Shown: positions 53,027-60,251 of the stretch, piece after piece | Layout of the letters: the number at the start of each line of letters is the position of its first letter | How positions within the stretch are numbered: position 1 is the first letter of the stretch | Origin: Aved-18 sp964606665 | GTDB taxonomy: Bacteria; Cyanobacteriota; Vampirovibrionia; Obscuribacterales; Obscuribacteraceae | Length of the DNA: 64,000 nucleotides | Direction of reading: 5' to 3' | Assembly (NCBI GenBank): GCA_964606665.1 | Contig: CAZSHS010000005.1 | Span: 1-64,000, forward strand | The notes under the pieces: generated by a model | Databases searched by the model: none | Told to the model about the DNA's origin: nothing | The model's input: the letters and a program-made list of their open reading frames with translations, nothing else | Program-made: the position numbers and the translations under genes

Positions 53027-53573
53027 CTATTTCTTGGCTTTGATAGATTTTAGAGCGTTTCTGGCACTGACCTTTACAGCCTAGTCTTTGTCCTTCAAAG
53101 CCGTCTCAAGTGCCGGAATGGCAGCCTCTGCCGCCAGTTCCAGCGCTTTAAGTGTGCCAATGGACCAGACTCTGACATTAAAGTCATGGTCGTTGACCGC
53201 CTTCGCCAATGCAGGAATTGCCTCCGAAATATCTTCACGCACATCGCCAAACACTCCGGCAAACTCGCCCATCAACAAGCTAGCATTTCTGCGCATCTGA
53301 ACATTTGGATCTTTCAAAGCCTTCACCAGTGCAAGAACCGATTTCTTTCCTTCTGCACGAAGTACTTTCACAATTTTGTCGCGCTTTATCATGCGAGGAT
53401 CAGGCTTACTATCCGAGCGACCGGAAGCCGAAAACTGCATATTGAAATCGCGTAACTGCTCAACGGCGCTCTGCACTTCCATTGGCTTTTCCTTGAGAGC
53501 CGCATTTACAGGAGAAGATACAAACAAAGTCAGCGCGACCAACAATACGTTTTTTTTGCCAACCAGATTTCAT
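53027..53573 (-). pseudogene. Exported HEAT-repeat protein gene with a frameshift and an in-frame amber codon
   Basis: The readable frame (53081-53545) encodes HEAT repeats (VLALVKALKDPNVQMRRNAS; IPALAKAVNDHDFNVRVWSI) and stops at TAG 53081-53083. Beyond it the frame continues AVKVSARNALKSIKAKK to a second TAG at 53027-53029; a Trp codon at the first TAG would complete the last repeat. Upstream, an ATG at 53573 with AGGAGA before it gives MKSGWQK. It joins the frame only if one A is removed from the run of eight (53550-53557), which then yields a perfect signal peptide ending PVNA-ALK. The gene thus carries two lesions, or two sequence errors. Confidence 0.75.
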
Positions 53574-53621
53574 GTTGTCTCCTCGCTTTTAATACGAATC
53601 TAGTAGCACCACATTCGGTGA

Positions 53622-54389
53622 CTAATGCATCTGTTTCGCTTTAAATTGCCGCAAATAGAAATCAACATCAACGCCCAAATCTTTCAGCGCAGCCACAGCT
53701 CGGGACTTAATTTTGGGTGGAGGACGAGAAGCAATAACCTGCCCCCAGAGTTCAATTAATTTTTGACGCGCCATTTCTTTTACTCGAGAATCAGGATCAG
53801 TAGAGTAAACATTGCTCCAAACATTGATTTCTTTGATGCGAGAAGGAATTTTCAATTCTAATATTTCTGCTTGCCTGGAGAGCCAAGCTGGAGAATCGGG
53901 ATATTTGGCTGCCATTCGAAAATACTTCGCTGCGGTTGTTTCATTTCCAGCGAAAAGAAATTGATTGATACCTGCAATAAATGGCAAATACCAATCATTT
54001 TGATTAGCATTTATACCTCTTTCGATTAGCTCGGCTGCCCGCTTAGGTCGTTTTTGCTCAGCTCCAACGGTAAATGCAGCAAAAGAATAAGCATTTACAA
54101 AATACGGATCCAACCCAGTAATCAAATCAATGTATTCATCAGCCAACGCATACCTATCTTTGGCTCGTTCTTGAACATCACCTACATAACTAATAAACGA
54201 AAGCCAATAACAATCTGCAATCATTTGATCGAAACCAAGTGACATTAACTTCACCGCATAAGGTTCTGGTATCAAAGGTTGAGTTTGAACGCTTACGTTT
54301 TTCAAGCAATTGTTCATGCAAATGTGACTCTGCTGAATTATTAACAGCAGAGCCACAAAACCAAAAGCGATAAAAGCTTTTCTTCGCAA
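53622..54389 (-). CDS. Membrane-anchored TPR-like protein
   Basis: The 255 residues have one N-terminal hydrophobic segment (about 5-20). The helical body has TPR-like pairs (YVGDVQERAKDRYALADEYI; DPYFVNAYSFAAFTVGAEQK; FRMAAKYPDSPAWLSRQAEI). It is probably exported and anchored. It lies 3 bases after the prepilin gene on the same strand, so it may take part in pilus or secretion function; this is inferred from position. Confidence 0.7.
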   Translation of the reverse strand: MRRKAFIAFGFVALLLIIQQSHICMNNCLKNVSVQTQPLIPEPYAVKLMSLGFDQMIADCYWLSFISYVGDVQERAKDRYALADEYIDLITGLDPYFVNAYSFAAFTVGAEQKRPKRAAELIERGINANQNDWYLPFIAGINQFLFAGNETTAAKYFRMAAKYPDSPAWLSRQAEILELKIPSRIKEINVWSNVYSTDPDSRVKEMARQKLIELWGQVIASRPPPKIKSRAVAALKDLGVDVDFYLRQFKAKQMH

Positions 54390-54392
54390 AAA

Positions 54393-54926
54393 TTACTGAT
54401 TCGACAGAACTAAAATGGTATCAGCAGTCATTCCACCCAAAGCTGTTCCAGTCTTATTGCCTCCTACGATCGCGTAAGATACGCCGTTATCGATGGAATA
54501 GTACTTAACCTTCCCTGGTCCCCCAGCAGTCTCCGCTTTGTTACTTCGAAGCGTAGCAACAGCCGTTGCACCAGTCAAAGTGTTACCACCAGCAGGAAAT
54601 TCCGATAAGCTTGTAAATGGATTCAACGGAGCATTACCAAGTGGAGTGGGATTCGAAATAGAACAACTTCCTCCCGGAAAAAATGCCTTATAGGCGTTAT
54701 CGACATCAGTAGGATACTGACCAGCCGCATCAGTAGCATACATCTCTGCAGCAATCTGCGCGGTGCGCATATTACCCTTCACGCTCGCTTCACGCGCTTT
54801 GTCTTGCGCGCCAATAAAGTTCGGCAACGCAATCGCGGCCAAAATTCCAATAATGATTACGACGACGAGGAGCTCAATTAGCGTGAAGCCGCCTTGTCCT
54901 CTCATTTGTTTTTTACGCCTTGCCAT
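54393..54926 (-). CDS. Type IV prepilin / type II secretion pseudopilin
   Basis: The start is the ATG at 54926 (177 residues), since MARRKKQMRGQG gives a short basic leader. The prepilin peptidase site is G13-F14 in GFTLIELLVVVIIIGILAAI, with the conserved Glu at position 5 of the mature protein. The mature protein is a helix followed by a globular head with DAAGQYPTDVDN, as in major type II pseudopilins and PilA-like pilins. The assembly genes are not in the window. Together with the next gene it forms a two-gene unit. Confidence 0.9.
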   Translation of the reverse strand: MARRKKQMRGQGGFTLIELLVVVIIIGILAAIALPNFIGAQDKAREASVKGNMRTAQIAAEMYATDAAGQYPTDVDNAYKAFFPGGSCSISNPTPLGNAPLNPFTSLSEFPAGGNTLTGATAVATLRSNKAETAGGPGKVKYYSIDNGVSYAIVGGNKTGTALGGMTADTILVLSNQ

Positions 54927-55092
54927 GATCACATTCCTCTCAATAAAAAACTGCGGGATACCAATCAATTTATCCGCTCATCGGACCGCCAGAATTTCAA
55001 AAAAAATTACCGAGGTTCTAGTAAGTATGAAAGCCCGAATGGATATTAATAGATTGCCCACTAGCATAATTCAAATAACGGTTGTCAAAGAT

Positions 55093-55125
55093 TAAAGCCA
55101 CCCGGGGCAGGACCGGATGGCTTTA
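55093..55125 (-). terminator. Hairpin terminator after the 77-residue gene
   Basis: TAAAGCCA (55093-55100) pairs with TGGCTTTA (55118-55125), with an inner CCGG/CCGG pair and a 7-base loop. Read on the minus strand it is followed by AATCTTTG. It lies between the small gene at 55164-55397 and the prepilin gene. Confidence 0.6.
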
Positions 55126-55163
55126 TGAAATTAAGAAACGTTAAGAACTCGCTGCGGGATTTA

Positions 55164-55397
55164 TTAGACCAAAACAGCTTCTTTTTGGTGTTTTGTGTGA
55201 CGCTCATGAGCCACTTTGCGAGGACGACGAAGATGGTCCATAAAACGGCGGTGAGCCAATGTGTCGATTTGAGCTTGTGATGTTTTTTCAGGAACTGAAA
55301 GAACGAATTCGTCGGTGTTCACTTTAGGAGCTGCATTGTTATGCTTGCCGACTAAATACAGGTAACCACCTCTGGTTGCATATACGTAATGAATCAT
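55164..55397 (-). CDS. Small basic protein of unknown function
   Basis: The 77 residues start MIHYVYATRGGYLYLVGKHN and end in a very basic, His/Arg/Lys-rich half (RRFMDHLRRPRKVAHERHTK). No membrane helix or signal is seen. A hairpin terminator follows it, and a 353-base non-coding region lies upstream, so it is probably a single-gene unit. The function is unknown; the basic tail could bind nucleic acid. Confidence 0.55.
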   Translation of the reverse strand: MIHYVYATRGGYLYLVGKHNNAAPKVNTDEFVLSVPEKTSQAQIDTLAHRRFMDHLRRPRKVAHERHTKHQKEAVLV

Positions 55398-55499
55398 GTT
55401 TCCTGCCCTCTTCTTGATTAGTTCAATGTTTTGATAGACGATTTAGACGATTAGTTGAATGAGACCACTCTAAACTCAGAGCCAGTGAGTTAATTCCCT

Positions 55500-55586
55500 C
55501 AACTCTACCCTACGCAATCGTATGCGAATAGAGTTGTTTCAAAGTGATTCTTCATTTTCTCTAAACAATTGATGTTAGCAATTGTT
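55500..55586. repeat. Two inverted repeats in a 353-base non-coding region
   Basis: The region 55398-55750 holds no convincing gene. It has a nested hairpin, CAACTCTA (55500-55507) with TAGAGTTG (55529-55536) around CGCA/TGCG (55513-55516, 55523-55526). It also has AACAATTG (55564-55571) with CAATTGTT (55579-55586). The plus-strand frame 55569-55754 contains LLTHRCDQKACR, faintly like an HNH signature, but lacks the rest and has no ribosome binding site. I see nothing else in the stretch. Confidence 0.45.
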
Positions 55587-55750
55587 CATGCCGTCACAGG
55601 AAACCCGGACGACATAAGGTTATTAACACACAGGTGCGATCAAAAAGCTTGTCGCGTAAGTTGTTTGTTAAACCTTACTGAAAACGATATACCCGGACCA
55701 ATCCTATATGCACCGCATGGCAACCCAATATCCGCAATATCCGATAATAT

Positions 55751-57094
55751 TTAGTCGCTCTTTTTATTACCTTTATCTGGCTTAACACTATCCGAATTCA
55801 GCTCAGCATCAAGAAACTCACCGATATCGTTACCTGCCACCACTGTTACGTCACTATCAATGTCACCAATGGAGGCGTTGATTATCTCGCCGGTATCGCC
55901 TAAATCTTCGCGAACCACTTCTGCTTCTTCAGGGTTTCCGCGTTGAGAAATAATGCTCGAATCTGGCTCAGAATCGGAAACTATACCGTCACTACCAGCA
56001 GCAGCTCTTGCAGAAAGACTTTTCTTGTTCAAGACTTTGACATAGCCATAGCCTTTCTTCTTCAAATATTTGAAGAGTTTGCGACCCAATTCTTTATCGC
56101 CGCTGACATTACTGACGGTGACTTTCATAGAGTGCTTATCACCACTTAAGAACTGCGATCCCATTAATCTGGCAGTGATTTTTCGAAGTTCTAATCGGTC
56201 GACAGCCCAGTCGCCAGTGCCGGCAAAGCTGCCTGGCAGCATGATGAGCTTTTGATTTTTCTTGGGAACGCATCGAGCAAAATTGGCTATTTGAGTGATT
56301 TTTTCCATGCTCATGTCGGTCGAAATATAGTCTTTGGCAATTTCAAGAAGCTTAGGAAGATGTGCCCAGGTAGCGGGGTTTACTGATGCTTGAATAACAG
56401 ACTGCACAAACATTTCCTGGCGTTGAACACGACCGATATCGCCCAGCTCATCGTGCCTGAAGCGCACAAAGCCCATAGTTTCGTATCCTGATAATTTATG
56501 CCTTCCCGGCTGCAGATCTATATATAGGTGTTGTGAGTCGTCTTTGTATTTCATCCGCTTTGGAATGTCTACTTCAAGTCCACCGATCTCGTCAATGCAC
56601 TTCACGAGCCCTTGTAGGTTCAAAACAATATAGTGATCGATTGGCACATGCAAAAGACGATTGACAGTAGCACTTGCCAAGGTTGGTCCGCCTATAGCAT
56701 TTGCGGCATTGATTTTGGAATGACCATGCCCAGGAATGAGGACATTTGAGTCTCGCGGAATAGACAGACAGGTGAGCGTGTTTGCAAAGGGGTCGAAGCG
56801 CACAAGCATCATAGTGTCGGAGCGACCAGTAAAGAGCGAGTCATCGCCTTTCTTGCGTTTGCCTTTACCTGAGTAAACTACATCGGTGCCCATGAAGAGC
56901 ACGTTCACAGGCTCTACCAGTGAGCCCAGACGCAGGACAGGCGGCAAGAGGCTAGGGCTTTCAATCAGGGTGAAAACATATCCAGTGATGACACCAACTA
57001 AGGCGCAAACTAAAAAAACTAAATACCAGTTGCGGGGACTCAAATTATTGCTAACCGGGAGAAAAGCCTGGGATATTATATGGTGTATGCGCAA
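55751..57094 (-). CDS. LytR-CpsA-Psr family cell wall polymer ligase-like protein
   Basis: The 447 residues have an N-terminal membrane helix (about 22-42). The LCP domain spans about 65-215 with GTDVVYSGKGKRKKGDDSLF, GRSDTMMLV, CLSIPRDSNV and GYETMGFVRFRHDELGDIGR, where the Arg and Asp residues bind the polyprenyl-phosphate donor. A LytR_C-like domain lies at about 300-370. LCP proteins attach glycopolymers to the peptidoglycan or other cell surface acceptors. The only usable start is a TTG at 57094, which overlaps the divergent ATG at 57087 by 8 bases. Confidence 0.87.
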   Translation of the reverse strand: MRIHHIISQAFLPVSNNLSPRNWYLVFLVCALVGVITGYVFTLIESPSLLPPVLRLGSLVEPVNVLFMGTDVVYSGKGKRKKGDDSLFTGRSDTMMLVRFDPFANTLTCLSIPRDSNVLIPGHGHSKINAANAIGGPTLASATVNRLLHVPIDHYIVLNLQGLVKCIDEIGGLEVDIPKRMKYKDDSQHLYIDLQPGRHKLSGYETMGFVRFRHDELGDIGRVQRQEMFVQSVIQASVNPATWAHLPKLLEIAKDYISTDMSMEKITQIANFARCVPKKNQKLIMLPGSFAGTGDWAVDRLELRKITARLMGSQFLSGDKHSMKVTVSNVSGDKELGRKLFKYLKKKGYGYVKVLNKKSLSARAAAGSDGIVSDSEPDSSIISQRGNPEEAEVVREDLGDTGEIINASIGDIDSDVTVVAGNDIGEFLDAELNSDSVKPDKGNKKSD

Positions 57095-58205
57095 GCTAGC
57101 AACACATTACCCGTCCTCAAGGTTAGATCCAGGTAAGCCCGGTCGGCTACTTGCCATCAATTTCGGGGGTATCGGTGACGAAATACTCTTCTTTCCAACC
57201 CTGGACACGATACGCCAAACGCTGCCGGGCTGGCATATTTCTCTTTTACTAGAGCCTCGCTCAAGGTCGGCCAAAGAATTAACAGAGTCCGTGGACGAGG
57301 TTCTTTTATTCGACATCAAGAAGAGACCTTTGCTTGTGTCCGATTTAATGGAATTACTGTTCCTTATAAAGAAAGGTAGATTCGACGCAGTTGTTTCTTC
57401 TGGCAGTTCGCCCATGGTGTCGGCACTTTTATTTTTGTCTGGTATTCCGCTGCGTGTTGGTTATGACTCAAATTCGGCAGCGCGTTTGCTTTTGAGCGAA
57501 TCTGTTTTACTGAATCGCGATGTATATGCTGCAAGAATGTATCAAGAGCTGGCGTTCGGGCTTGCGCGTTTAACTAACGGTAGAACAAAAAGCTCAACCG
57601 ATATCGGTTCAAGTTCTAACACTAACTCGTTGCCGCTCGTCAAGGTCAGCGCGCAGGCAGAAACTCGCATGAACGACTTAATGGATAGCCTTGAGATACC
57701 CGATGGCGCCACCAAAATAATGATTCATCCGGGTACAAGCAGACTTGCCACCCAAAAGGGTATTTTGAAATCTTGGCCAGTTGATTCATGGCTCGAACTA
57801 ATTAAACGATTAGGTGAACTGCCTAATACATATATAGTGCTTGCAGGTGGTCCCGACGACCAGGACGTGATAAGCGAATTGCAATCGAAATGCTCTGCAC
57901 CGTATTTGGTGTCAACGTTTGGCAAGACAAAAAACCTTTCAGACCTAGCAGCACTGATGGAGCTTTGTGATTTAATAGTCTGCGTAGACTCTGCACCCAT
58001 GCACGTTGGAGTGGGGTTAAATCGCCCGCTAGTTGCATTATTTGGTCCCACCGATCCGGCAAAACTGCTTCCAGACAAACCCAATTTCAAAGCCATTTGG
58101 GATAGACAAGACGGCAGCAGGTCTATGTTTGACCGCAAAGGAGTCAACATAAATGTCGGTACCGTATACGATGCCATCGCCGAGCAGTTGAAACACCTTA
58201 AATAG
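57087..58205 (+). CDS. Glycosyltransferase family 9 protein (heptosyltransferase-like)
   Basis: From the ATG at 57087 (372 residues) the sequence has LLAINFGGIGDEILFFPTLD and the C-terminal HPGTSRLATQKGILKSWPVD. It also has VCVDSAPMHVGVGLNRPLVALFG-like blocks typical of ADP-heptose transferases. Such enzymes build lipopolysaccharide inner core or other surface glycans. A longer frame starting 56886 overlaps the LCP gene and is rejected. The pairing with an LCP gene supports a role in surface polymer synthesis. Confidence 0.85.
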   Translation: MRKLATHYPSSRLDPGKPGRLLAINFGGIGDEILFFPTLDTIRQTLPGWHISLLLEPRSRSAKELTESVDEVLLFDIKKRPLLVSDLMELLFLIKKGRFDAVVSSGSSPMVSALLFLSGIPLRVGYDSNSAARLLLSESVLLNRDVYAARMYQELAFGLARLTNGRTKSSTDIGSSSNTNSLPLVKVSAQAETRMNDLMDSLEIPDGATKIMIHPGTSRLATQKGILKSWPVDSWLELIKRLGELPNTYIVLAGGPDDQDVISELQSKCSAPYLVSTFGKTKNLSDLAALMELCDLIVCVDSAPMHVGVGLNRPLVALFGPTDPAKLLPDKPNFKAIWDRQDGSRSMFDRKGVNINVGTVYDAIAEQLKHLK

Positions 58206-58245
58206 GCTCGACGAGAGCTAAAACTTATGTTATATTGGCGGATCT

Positions 58246-58971
58246 ATGAAACCACTAATCGGCGTTAACGTGGACATTAAACCTGGCACGGCTGAAAAGC
58301 CGCCAGAGTGCAGCTTGCAGGCTCCGTACATCGAAGCCATTCAAAAAAGCGGCGGTATTCCAGTCCTGATTCCACCCATGCCCGATTCTGACCTGGCCTT
58401 GATTGTAGAACGCCTGAGCGGTGTTGTTTTCGTGGGCGGTCCTGATTATCACCCTGCCCATTATGGCGAAGAAATAGAAGAGCACACGAAGATGGTGGAC
58501 ATGCTTCGCGACGAATTCGATTTTAGATTTTTCCAGCGCGTCCTCGAACATACAAATATTCCTACTTTGGGCATTTGTCTTGGCTCGCAATTATTCAATG
58601 TAGCGCTTGGCGGCTCACTTATCCAACATATTCCCCACCAGTTTCCAGAATCAAAAGTAGAGCACTCTACCGAAGATGGTTGGAAGCATGGCTTCAATAA
58701 ACATCTTGTGATACTTGAAGAAGGTAGCAAGCTTTTTAATATCTATAAGAAGAACGAATTGAACGTCACCACTTCGCATCACCAGGCGGTGAAAGACGTA
58801 GGCGATAAGTTGAAAGTGGTCGCACGCGCCCAGGATGGCGTGGTTGAAGCGGTCGAACTCGATGATTCACGGTTCTTAATTGGCGTTCAATGGCACCCAG
58901 AGCGCGAGTACGAACAAAGCAAATGCTTGTTTGATGAATTTGTAAAAGCGTGCGCATCAAACTCTGTCTAA
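58246..58971 (+). CDS. Class I glutamine amidotransferase-like gamma-glutamyl hydrolase (PuuD family)
   Basis: The 241-residue protein shows a class I glutamine amidotransferase fold: nucleophile Cys111 in LGICLGSQLF, and His217-x-Glu219 in GVQWHPERE. The HHQAVKDVGD segment is typical of the PuuD branch, which hydrolyses gamma-glutamyl-gamma-aminobutyrate in putrescine use. The substrate is uncertain without partner genes. It is one of two polyamine-linked hints in the window, 22 kb from the SpeE-like gene. A terminator follows at 58999. Confidence 0.85.
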   Translation: MKPLIGVNVDIKPGTAEKPPECSLQAPYIEAIQKSGGIPVLIPPMPDSDLALIVERLSGVVFVGGPDYHPAHYGEEIEEHTKMVDMLRDEFDFRFFQRVLEHTNIPTLGICLGSQLFNVALGGSLIQHIPHQFPESKVEHSTEDGWKHGFNKHLVILEEGSKLFNIYKKNELNVTTSHHQAVKDVGDKLKVVARAQDGVVEAVELDDSRFLIGVQWHPEREYEQSKCLFDEFVKACASNSV

Positions 58972-58998
58972 ATCGCCATAACTCTATGCAATTTTAAA

Positions 58999-59036
58999 TT
59001 TTCGAGGAGTGCTTAATGCTAAGCGCTCCTCGAAAA
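58999..59036 (+). terminator. Strong hairpin terminator
   Basis: TTTTCGAGGAG plus TGCTTA (58999-59015) pairs with TAAGC plus GCTCCTCGAAAA (59020-59036) around a 4-base loop; 17 bp with one G-T wobble. The A- and T-runs at the ends allow use in both directions. It lies 28 bases after the amidotransferase gene. Confidence 0.8.
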
Positions 59037-59077
59037 TAGATTCTTCCTCACAACAAACCCCAAGGTCTTTTGAAGTG

Positions 59078-59128
59078 CGGTTGTCAACAATAAGTATTAC
59101 GGGAAGAAATACTTACCACTGACAACCG
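59078..59128. other. Nested stem-loop, possible small RNA or regulatory RNA
   Basis: The outer stem CGGTTGTCA (59078-59086) pairs perfectly with TGACAACCG (59120-59128). The inner stem TAAGTATT (59091-59098) pairs perfectly with AATACTTA (59108-59115). The internal loop is four bases on each side, and the hairpin loop has nine. No poly-T tract follows, so it is not a plain terminator. It lies between a terminator and the tRNA promoter and is not part of any gene. Confidence 0.55.
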
Positions 59129-59178
59129 ATACCTTTAGACAGGCTCGATTTGTTGTTAGATTCTTTCCTTTATTAAGC

Positions 59179-59208
59179 TTGACAGGAAAGGTTTTCACTC
59201 AGCATAAT
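59179..59208 (+). promoter_or_regulatory. Promoter of tRNA-Met
   Basis: TTGACA (59179-59184) and CATAAT (59203-59208) are separated by 18 bases and lie 27 bases before the tRNA. This is a consensus -35 box and a near-consensus -10 box. Confidence 0.7.
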
Positions 59209-59235
59209 CAGTTTTTGCTAGACTGAATTAGTTGC

Positions 59236-59309
59236 GTCACGGTAGCTCAGTTGGTTAGAGCGGGCGACTCATAACCGCCAGGTCGGCAGTTCAACTCTGC
59301 CTCGTGACA
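59236..59309 (+). tRNA. tRNA-Met (anticodon CAT)
   Basis: The 74 bases fold as a cloverleaf. The acceptor stem GTCACGG pairs with TCGTGAC (one G-T). The D arm is GCTC/GAGC and the T arm GGCAG/CTGCC. The anticodon loop CTCATAA gives anticodon CAT. The anticodon stem GGCGA/CCGCC has an A-C mismatch next to the loop (positions 31 and 39). No CCA is encoded; the discriminator is A. The CAT anticodon also occurs in initiator tRNA and in tRNA-Ile that TilS modifies. The seven G-C-poor features of an initiator are not seen, and the mismatch leaves elongator Met or Ile2 open. Confidence 0.87.
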
Positions 59310-59314
59310 AATTT

Positions 59315-60157
59315 TTATTGACCAGGAACGTTATAGCGTTCGACATCACCGAACTTGAAGTATTGTCGTTGCGCAGATCCTGCCGTCTTAATTCCTGCAT
59401 CTTGAAAAACGCGCGCACGCTGAGAACGGGCAGGAAATTTAAGTATGGAAGTCTGGTCGAGCATCATCACCGCATTTAGTACCGCACGATCATAATTAGG
59501 AAAGCCCGAAGGCTCGGTAATTTTAGCGTCTAGAATGCGACGGTCTTTGGTCACTGTGCAACTAAACCAGGCAACAGTACCCATCGGAAACTTCATGAGA
59601 GACTGACCCGTGCGCGGATCATAACGAAGAGATGGGTCTTCGGGATTATTTAGAGTCTGTTGCACTCCCGACTGAACGGCCCAAAGCAATCTATTACGCC
59701 ACTTATCCCATTCGACTTGCAGCTCTTGGTCTGCCATGTCGGGGTCCTGACTTTGTAAACCAGAATCTAATTGTTGCGCTTGACCGTCGAGCAATTTGTT
59801 ATAGCGGTCCATCTGTCCCTTTCCGGGACTGAGCTCTTGACCGTCACCGTCGACATCACCTTGTAAATCTGTGTGCTTGATTGTGGCTTGCAGAGGCGCT
59901 TTGTTGCCTTCAGCACTAACAGAGCCTTGATAGACACTTCCGGCTGGTCCGGCCGGTTCGACTGGAGGCTGAGTATTTTGCTGAGCAGGAGTCGCAACAG
60001 GATCCATATATTGAATGGGGTCGAAACCACGATTTTGTGCCCAGGCAAAGTTTGCGCTTGAGGCACAAAGTGAAAATGTGGCAGCGATACCTAAAATAAG
60101 CGCTCGGGGTGCAAAGCGCTTGTTACATAACTGATTTTTGACTAAGGAATTGCCCAT
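59315..60157 (-). CDS. TonB-like C-terminal domain protein
   Basis: The start is the ATG at 60157 (280 residues); upstream in-frame codons overlap tilS. A signal or anchor at about 16-41 ends WAQ. The middle is Gln/Asp/Pro-rich (VDGDGQELSPGKGQ). The last 100 residues resemble the TonB C-terminal domain (WFSCTVTKDRRILDAKITEP; SGFPNYDRAVLNAVMML). TonB domains transmit energy or contact partners across the periplasm. No ExbBD or receptor genes are here. The gene ends 6 bases from the tRNA on the opposite strand. Confidence 0.7.
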   Translation of the reverse strand: MGNSLVKNQLCNKRFAPRALILGIAATFSLCASSANFAWAQNRGFDPIQYMDPVATPAQQNTQPPVEPAGPAGSVYQGSVSAEGNKAPLQATIKHTDLQGDVDGDGQELSPGKGQMDRYNKLLDGQAQQLDSGLQSQDPDMADQELQVEWDKWRNRLLWAVQSGVQQTLNNPEDPSLRYDPRTGQSLMKFPMGTVAWFSCTVTKDRRILDAKITEPSGFPNYDRAVLNAVMMLDQTSILKFPARSQRARVFQDAGIKTAGSAQRQYFKFGDVERYNVPGQ

Positions 60158-60251
60158 AATGGTATTAACTGATTTCCTGGGGAATTTAGCAGTTACTGCT
60201 ACATTTCTAAAATAACCCAATTTAGTACGAATGTCCTGAATCAAATTGCAA

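Noticed and set aside
55569..55754. Plus-strand frame of 61 codons with THRCDQKACR
   Set aside because: No ribosome binding site, an incomplete HNH-like motif, and no other supporting sequence; kept only as a note in the non-coding region.
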